The notes under the pieces were generated by a model. It was given only the letters and a program-made list of their open reading frames with translations, ran no database searches and was not told where the DNA came from. 64,000 nucleotides of DNA, from contig BRKX01000004.1 in the NCBI GenBank assembly GCA_026008535.1, positions 43,280,501-43,344,500 on the forward strand, in the 5' to 3' direction. Of the stretch, positions 56,714 through 64,000 are shown in pieces. Positions within the stretch are counted from its first letter, which is position 1, and the number at the start of each line of letters is the position of its first letter. The DNA comes from Perilla frutescens. Taxonomy: Eukaryota > Streptophyta > Magnoliopsida > Lamiales > Lamiaceae. The translations under genes were made by a program, and so were the position numbers.

Positions 56714-57399
56714 TCATAATTTTGTATCTGGACTGTGAATCTTCACTTTGGGTGATCATATATAGTGTTTTTTTTCTTAATTTTATTGTCATTAATCTGC
56801 AGTTTTCTTCATTGCTTTAACATAATCCCATTTATCCACCATACTAGAGTGGGGAGTTGCAAGTCCCACACCACTTTTAAATGTGATCAATTATAACATC
56901 AATTTTCAATGTTTGCAAATTCCATATATCAATTATGGATAATTGCCTTAAAACACATTAACTTTTGCATTGATTTTAGTTTTTCATGCCATTTAAAAAA
57001 TGTACTTCTAATATATAAAATTCAGCAACTTTTACAATTATAACATTATTCACATTTCCAATCAATTGAAACTGGCGTGAATCATGTTATAATTGCATAA
57101 TTTTCAATTGATTGGAAACAAGAATGATTCAATTTGTTTTGATCATGTGAAAATATGATTTCGATTGGTTGAAATGTGAATAATGTTGTAATTGTGAAAA
57201 TTATTAAGTTTATGTTAAGAGGTAGAAAATGACTCTGGCACACCCATCTGACCAAAGTTTTCGATCAAACGAGTTGGGTCGGTCTGAAACCTAGCTCAAG
57301 CCAACCCAAAAAAATTAAATAAAAAAAATCAAACAATCATAACTTTCTCATTTTTAATCTAATTTTGCAATCTACATATACATGTATATATGGAGAGAT
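56714..57399. other. CCDC97 3' region with a fold-back MITE
   Basis: After the stop there is T-rich 3' sequence. About 57000-57230 is a fold-back element: CAACTTTTACAATTATAACA and ATTATTCACATTTC on the left pair with GAAATGTGAATAAT and GTTGTAATTGTGAAAATT on the right, around a 90-base loop that itself holds CAATCAATTGAAA / TTTCAATTGATTG. No protein. Confidence 0.6.
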
Positions 57400-58447
57400 G
57401 GGATCATGTGAGAACCACACACCCATATGAGAACTGAGAATCAATCTCAGCCACAGATTGCTCTTGTATTGACAGCCAAGATCTGTCCCAAGATTGAAAA
57501 AAACGCGATGGCATATTTATAATATTAGCGACTTTTTAATGAACTAAGGGTATTTTTGTGATTTAGGAATTCTGCTAAAAAAGGTCATGATAGTGCTAAA
57601 AAGACCATGACAATGCTAAAATAGGAAATGACAGTTGTAAACTCTAAATTAAAAAATATACACGTAAATCCTGAGTATTCATATATTGATAATTCAACAT
57701 GTAACAGTGTTTGTTTGTGGTTTTTTACAATGTGATGACATTTTTTTATGTTAATGCTAAAAAAAAAGTCATGCTAAAATAAGTCATGACAATGCTAAAA
57801 AAAGCCATGACAGTGCTAAAACTCTAAATTGAAAAATATACACATAAATTCTGAGTATTCATATATTAATAATTCAACATGTAACAGTGTTCGTTCGTGA
57901 TTTTTTTTACAATGTCGATGACATTTTTTTATGTTAATGCTAAAAAAAAAAGCCATGCTAAAATAAGTCATGACAATGCTAAAAAAAGTCATGACAGTGA
58001 TAAAATAGGAAATGACAGTGCTAAAACTCTAAATTGAAAAATATACACGTAAATTTTGAGTATTCATATATTGATAAATCAACATGTAACAGTGTTTGTT
58101 CGTGGTTTTTTTACAATGTCGGTGACATTTTTTTATGCTGATGTTAAAAAAGAGTCATGTTAAAATAAGTTATGACAATGCTAAAAAAGGTCATGACAGT
58201 GCTAAAAAAGGCCATGACAGTGCTAAAATCCTAAATTGAAAAATATACACGTAAATTCTGAGTATTCATATATTTTTCGATTTTACCTTTACTAAGATTC
58301 AGGGGCAGCGATTAGACGTTATTACGAGATTGCCACCGCATTTTTTAAAATCTGGAGCAGATCTAGGCCGTCCAAATATACCGGATCTATGACTCAGATT
58401 GGTTCTCGGTTCTCACCTAGGGTGTGGTTTCTTCTGGAACCCAACCC
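57400..58447. mobile_element. 1-kb non-autonomous MULE of the TTAGCAT family
   Basis: Starts GGGATCATGTGAGAACCACAC and ends TCTGGAACCCAACCC, nearly the same ends as the 47458 element, again next to (TA)n. The interior is a tandem repeat of about 180-200 bp, roughly four copies. Each has ATTCAACATGTAACAGTG, a T-rich part, several AATGCTAAAA / GTCATGACA motifs and AAATATACACGTAAAT. No transposase. Confidence 0.8.
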
Positions 58448-58896
58448 TATATATATATATGTATACATACCAAATCAAAGGTTTTTCATTATCTTAAGAT
58501 CTTGCATGGTTGTGTTTGAAAGGAAAAATATGAATGAAAAATACAAAATATTCATTTTTCATGCATATACAAGCTCTAAATAAAATTAAATTATAAAAAA
58601 ATAATTATAAACTCTAATTGAGCTATAATAAACCTTAATTGAGATGAAATAAATCATAATTTGGATGAAATAAACTCGTACAAGTCAAGTATGATTTAAT
58701 GATATTTTTCACTATTAAAAGTTATACTTTTACTAGAGATATATTTTATTTTTTTAACAGTTATGAGCAGATCGAGTCAAACCGCAACCTGAAAATGTTC
58801 AGACGATCTTAATTATGATCTATTACTCTCAATTATGATTTATTACATCATAATTATGCATATTAATCTCAATTACAATTAATTACTTCTCAATTA
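58448..58896. other. AT-rich spacer
   Basis: (TA)n at 58448-58460, then repeated AATTATGATTTATTA-like segments. Nothing coding was recognised. Confidence 0.5.
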
Positions 58897-59210
58897 CTAC
58901 CTCCGTTTCATAATGTTTGTTGTTTAAGGTTTTTTTTTTAGTTTCAAAATGTTTATTGTTTTATATAATTTGACATCCTCTCTCTCAATTTTAACCCTTT
59001 CAAATCCTACAAGATTTTTTTATTCTAACTTACCTATAATATATGAAGAGAGAAAAATATATGGAGAGAGAAAATATTGTTATTTTTTAGGAAAATATAG
59101 ATGAATTAGATTTTATGGCATATATAAGAGATGGGTATATTTGTCCACAAAATTAATTCTTAATTTCAGATAAAAAAAACAAAACAACAAACATTATGAA
59201 ACGGAGGTAG
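58897..59210. mobile_element. Stowaway-like MITE
   Basis: 314 bp. The left end CTACCTCCGTTTCATAATG and the right end CATTATGAAACGGAGGTAG are perfect inverted repeats, extended by GTTTGTTGTTT / AAACAACAAAC. A TA dinucleotide flanks both sides. The CTCCGT-type ends and TA target fit Stowaway (Tc1/mariner) MITEs. Confidence 0.88.
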
Positions 59211-59614
59211 TATAAGTTATTAATCTCAACTAAGATTTATTATATCACAACAAAGACTGATTACATCATAAATTATGGTTTATAATTATGTTGCAAAATT
59301 TAATTTGATTAAGAGCTTCCATATGCTTTGTATTTTTCATCCAAAACATGCTCATGGGAAATCTTAAATAAAGATCAGAAAAAGACCTTTAATTTGGTAT
59401 GCATTTTGTTTATTGATTTATTTTCACGGAGTGTGGCGCCTGACAGGAGGCCATCTCATTAATAAATATTAAGTCTACAATATAAAACCCAAAAATATGC
59501 AAGCAAAAAATTGATTAAAAGGATCCTCCTAGTCCTAGTTGAGGATAGATATCATTATAGTACAAAGTTCAAAATTGTGGTAAATATAGATTTAATCCTT
59601 TTTTAGGAGAATGG
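59211..59614 (-). terminator. DXO 3' region, possible poly(A) signal
   Basis: T-rich on the gene strand. AATAAA occurs on the - strand at 59409-59414 and 59417-59422, about 195 bases after the stop. Neither is proven to be used. Confidence 0.35.
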
Positions 59615-62600
59615 TTACAATTGTTGAACATGGTCAGTGATGACATCAGGGCAGGACTGAGCTTGAAGAAGCTCCAATCGCGTGAATGGATGTGCAAACT
59701 GCAATATATAATCTTCATCTGCAAGGGCAATTTTTTGCATTAATTTACTTCCAACACAAATGCTGAAAAAAATCCTAATTAACCAACTATATTTCTAAAG
59801 GGAGATTTCAAAAAAACAACCAACCATTTCTCTACAACTACTCGACAAATTATAATATTCCAATTGTTAAACGGTTATATTAATAAGGTTCTTACTTTCT
59901 TTAACTGTCCCATAAAGCCAGCATAAAACCTCATCAGCAAATGCTAGGCACACTCCTCCCTGCCACAAATCCGAACAACCAATAATTGAATACTTTATTA
60001 TAAGTACTGCTGCAGAATAAAAAATATCATACTTTGCCATTTAGATTATATGAACCAGAAAACACGAAAAAAGAGATCATAGTTGGCCAACTGCAGTTAC
60101 CAATGTACCTGCCAGTAATTTTTCATCTTTACTCTGTGCGTTATATCTTTCGTCCTAAGTCGTTCTGTACGGATGAGTCGGCCACCATCATCCCTGCAAC
60201 AAAAAAGACCAATAAAAGATTATACTACACACAGAAACAATGAAAGGAGTAAAGTTTCCATTTTTCTGTTTATCAGCATCTATTTAGGGAAGGAAAAAGA
60301 CATAGCTGAATAGACAAAGGCAGAACCTGAACCCAATCACAATATAAGGTACACCAGCAAGGAATGATTGAATCTGCAAGTAGCAGTGTAAAAACAATAT
60401 GAAAATGTCAAGATCAGCCTATACAAAAAAAAAAAAAAAAAATCATAGAGTAATTTTTTAAAAACAGAAAGCATGACAGATTCACAGGAAGGAAAAATGA
60501 TAATCAAAAGTAAATAAGTAATACGACCAAAATCTAGGGAACATCATTCAGGTATTGCAGGAGCAAGTTCTGCTGCGACTGTCACGATAGTGAAATTTGA
60601 AGCAAATTACATGTTCAGTTACTCTACCCATTTTATCAAGCCTACCAAACAAGAACTTGATGTGCAAATAAACTGGTAACAATAGGTGCTAATCAAGCAG
60701 AGCATTTGCATTTCCAAAGTAATTTAGCTACCATCCATGATCCAACTAATCTAGAACATATCGTGGAACATTCATTTGACAGAACTGCAGGCAATAAGGA
60801 AACAGCAGAAAGAAAGAGGAGATAAAGAGCCATGTGAGCTTTATAAATGAGCAGAATTAGCAATGCATTTACCCAGAACTTGAGTAATTTCTCCCTCTCA
60901 AATCTTTCCTCAGTGTGATAATCTAACTGTAGAAGCATAAGTAAATGGCTCTAAGTTAAAAAACCAGGGTAGGGAAACTAGAGTATAGAATTCAACAATA
61001 AAAAAAAAGGATTTAAACAATACCAACCTCACGACTTGTTTTTAGTTCCACATAGAATCTCCTACCCTCATCGGTAGAATCACAGCAGTCCATTTCAGCA
61101 CCTATGAGTAATCGATGAGCTCCCAATTTAGTTTTAATTACAGAGCAGTATTCAACATTGGCATCAACATGATGTATCGGTTCTCCATCAGCTCTTCTTG
61201 GATCTTCTGTGGCAAGAGTCTCAAAACTGTAGCCCCAGTAACATCTATCTCCAAAAGGTAAAGAAATCAGACAAGTGAACTTTTGGAAACCTTTTCAAAA
61301 CAAGAAACCCCTAAAATACAAACAAGCTAACTCGAGATTTTTCAAGCTGAGATTGATATTCTGGATTGAGCAGGAGGATAGAAATACAAAACTCAGAGAG
61401 CTTAGGCTCATGCTTAAATTTTTTGGAATGAGCTTGTACCAGAGCCTGTAAATTCTCAAAAGCCTGAATCATTGGCAACCCTCAACCATAGATTCTAACT
61501 TCAAATTGGCATGTAAGAGGCCGTATGTGATTAGTTTATGCTTCCCTATATCAACTTTCCATAGAACAAGGTAACTTGATAGTATATATGAGGCCATCTA
61601 TTAACAAATATTTGGAGATATGAATATACAAAGAGGCTTAAAGAACATATACATACACAGCACAAAACCTGATTATCAGCCATTTTTCTATTACTCTAAT
61701 ATGCTCTGAATCAAATATTTTCAAAGTATAGACAGATAGCTATTATTTTTCTAGGCAACCAATCACGTTTCAGTTTCCCCTCCTTCATTCATCCACTGCA
61801 ACCCCAGAAACTAAAATGAAAGAATTCAGTAGGCAAGTAGGAGAATTTTCAAAAATAGATATAAGTGAAACCTAATCTTGTACCTTCGGCGATCCAGTTC
61901 ACTTTGTGGCCTTTCTGGCAATTTGTGCACATCAAGATAGACTACTCCATTCCTTTTATGCACCCCCATCTCCCAAGGCTCATGCCTCATATAAGCAGTT
62001 CCCAGAATCTAGAGTAGAGATAAATCAGTCAGAAAATAATTATTATGAGTAAATAGCATGATAGTCAACTGAAATAAAAGATATAAAGTTATATGAAGGA
62101 AAGTGATAGAAAAGGCACTAAATGGCGTTCTTCCACCCCCAGAGAATGGCAGAAGGAACAAATTAGAGGAAGAGTTTTCAACGCGTTTAATTGTTATGAC
62201 ACTCAAATAAATTTGGAATAGGAACAGAACAAAATTGATAATTATAAATATATGGAGACTGGAGTTAGAGTTATAAAGAAATAATTATAAACCAACATTG
62301 ACACAATCTTCAATAAGACAATTCTCCACCCCAGAAAAGGGGAGGGGCCAAAGAAATATTATAGGAAAAGGAAAGGTAAAAATGGGAAAAGCACCAGCTA
62401 CCTAGTCCATTAAGAGTTGCAAGTTCCTATAATTGGATCATCTTGTATGTAGAAGTTTGATGACATCTTGTGTTTATTGAAACTGCATCATGGTAAATTT
62501 TCCTAACTATAATCGAGATTAGTCAACTCTTTTAAAAATGGGCTATAAACTATGGAGGGAGTGGCTATGCGAACTTGCACAAAAAAACAATAGTAGAATT

Positions 62601-63943
62601 ATGAATTATCTTAAATTTGACAAATGGAAAATAAAAAATCTTTGTTGTTAGCATTTAAGCTAGATATGCATAAATCCAACATTTAGTTGTCTGTGTCCTT
62701 GTCACAACTAAGCTTACTAGGTAGGAACAAGTTATTTTCTATAACAACTTTCCTTGAAAGTATTCAGAATTTTTATTTATTTTCCCAAATTATTTTCACA
62801 AGGGGAATAAGGAATATTTAGAAAGAACTTGTAGACTGGAGGAAAAAGTACAATGTATATATCTATATGGTAAGAGCTGCAAAATTATTTATTTATTTAT
62901 GTAGGGATTAAATGTTATCCAACAAAACTTTTCTGAAGTACAATAGTTATCAGAGGTCTGAGGTCTCAATCTAAAACAATGCTGGAAAGATACAAAGTTT
63001 TTTACATTACAGAATTGCATATGTTACTTAACAACACTTTGGTTAGCAAAAAACTAGGAGTCCTTCACTTTTCTTTCCATAGGCCAGAACAAGCTTCAAT
63101 GTGACATAACAATGAGGTGTACTGGTTCATTAAGATAGTCATTTGACTAATTTGATTTCCGTAGATGCTCCAAAGATTCAGTAGAAAAACTTTATGTGTG
63201 AATATTATGCATTCAAAAATCAAACACCACTGGCATCTTAATGTCTTCTCTCAGTCTTCCATTTTCTGCACATTACTTGTCTTTGATCTCCTACACCCTA
63301 AGAATTTTTTAACTTTATGGGGGAAAAAGGGCTTCTATCTGTATAGACAAGACAGAAAAAGACCACCAATCCACCATCATCATTCTTTTCTTCCCTTGGA
63401 AAGAAGGAAAAGGTACTTTATTTCTTTATAGTTCCACTTACCACATTCTTTCAAAACATTCTAGGTAGTCACTTGGACATTACCATAAATTCAAACAAGG
63501 CAAAAACACATCATCAGCCAAAAGAACCTGCAATTACCTTGTTAAGATTGTTACGATATGTCTGCAATGGGAAGAAGCCAAAAAAAGATAAAATGTTAGC
63601 TAACTGGAAGTGCCTTCTTAAGTTTAATAGATACATGAAAACTGGGTATGTTGAATACTGTTACCACAAAGTGCATGTTCTGAAGAGGTATATTTTTATT
63701 TCTTATTGTAGCAAGGAGGTCGCCGAAGCCTTGAGAGCCCAAGTCTGGTATGAAACACAAGGAATTGGCCACATTTAACAGTTAATAATTGCAACCAAAA
63801 CGAAAATCAAGAAGAGCTAAGCACAAGAAGGATTAATATCAATGCATCTTCTAGTATAGCATACCTTTCTTTTCAACAAAACTATCAAAACCTTCATTAA
63901 GATCAGTTCCAACATCTTCAGTAATAAGCCGCTTAAAAAGCCT
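59615..63943 (-). CDS. DXO1: Decapping/deNADding nuclease DXO (3' part of gene)
   Basis: Ten exons on the - strand fit GT-AG rules: 63943-63865, 63744-63665, 63561-63538, 62008-61884, 61244-61028, 60926-60873, 60373-60327, 60193-60109, 59959-59896 and 59718-59615. They give 292 aa plus stop; the 5' exons lie beyond the window. DXO/Rai1 enzymes remove incomplete or NAD caps from RNA 5' ends. Signatures in order: DLNEGFDSFVEKK, WEMGVHKRNGVVYLDVHKLPE, CYWGYSFE, GAHRLLIGAEMDC (metal-binding Glu and Asp) and FYVELKTSRE (Glu and Lys of the next catalytic motif). After these come EKLLKFWIQSFLAGVPYIVIGFR and the C-terminus LQFAHPFTRLELLQAQ. All visible catalytic residues are intact. Plant DXO1 has an N-terminal extension that cannot be judged here. 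Confidence 0.95.
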
Positions 63944-64000
63944 CTAGCAATGTGCAAAATTGATCCAGATAAGCTGATAACCAATATGCAGTGGAAATCT
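63944..64000 (-). other. Intron of the DXO gene at the window edge
   Basis: Pyrimidine-rich sequence on the - strand ending GCACATTGCTAG immediately before the 63943 exon start, consistent with an acceptor. Upstream exons are outside the window. Confidence 0.7.

Noticed and set aside
57400..58447. Helitron interpretation of the 1-kb element
   Set aside because: It has long inverted terminal repeats and (TA)n flanks; no TC...CTRR ends with a 3' hairpin were seen.

Overview
This is nuclear DNA from a land plant, most likely a eudicot. It is AT-rich, host genes have GT-AG introns, and transposons fill most of the space. Only three host genes can be supported: a mitochondrial-type ribosomal protein L3 (five exons, + strand, 15078-17763), a CCDC97/DUF2052-family splicing-associated protein (+ strand, 52363-56713), and the 3' part of a DXO-type decapping/deNADding nuclease (- strand, 59615-63943, continuing past the right edge). 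No tRNA, rRNA, organelle insertion or CRISPR array was seen.

Layout. 1-737 is unassigned AT-rich DNA. 738-2486 is a non-autonomous TIR element with a GAAGTATCATTAACT-type array. About 2830-14100 is a large Mutator-like (MULE) region: a decayed mudrA-like transposase (- strand) converges on a DUF1985/Ulp1-like protease ORF (+ strand), both embedded in long ATAACGATA/CGTTATGCC arrays. A Ty3-gypsy element (3645-7924, - strand) is inserted in it. That gypsy element has lost most of pol and instead carries intronless pieces of host genes: an ACX4-type acyl-CoA oxidase fused to a PEPKR2-type protein kinase. The L3 gene follows at 15-17.8 kb. 18084-22330 is a FAR1-type MULE whose transposase ends in an OTU cysteine-protease domain.

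23884-41290 is a nest. A CACTA element (terminus at 23884) was interrupted by a Tekay-like chromovirus (24875-40871, TSD TAACA), and the 5' LTR of that chromovirus was interrupted by a Sirevirus-type copia element (28086-37089) carrying a 665-codon extra ORF. 41.5-42.4 kb is a truncated LTR element. 42.5-46.7 kb and 47458-50821 are two oppositely oriented MULEs full of TTAGCAT/AATGCTAAA motifs with decayed FAR1 transposases. The second one sits inside a hAT element (46825-51374). 51442-52221 is a small non-autonomous relative of the OTU-MULE. After the CCDC97 gene come three MITE-like elements (about 57000-57230, 57400-58447, 58897-59210), then the DXO gene.

The most interesting theme is that each MULE family here has its own dense short-motif array in non-coding DNA, and two of these families also carry DUF1985/Ulp1-type ORFs. 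This resembles the sequence-specific anti-silencing (VANC) systems of Arabidopsis VANDAL elements. All assignments are from reading the sequence; no database search was run.
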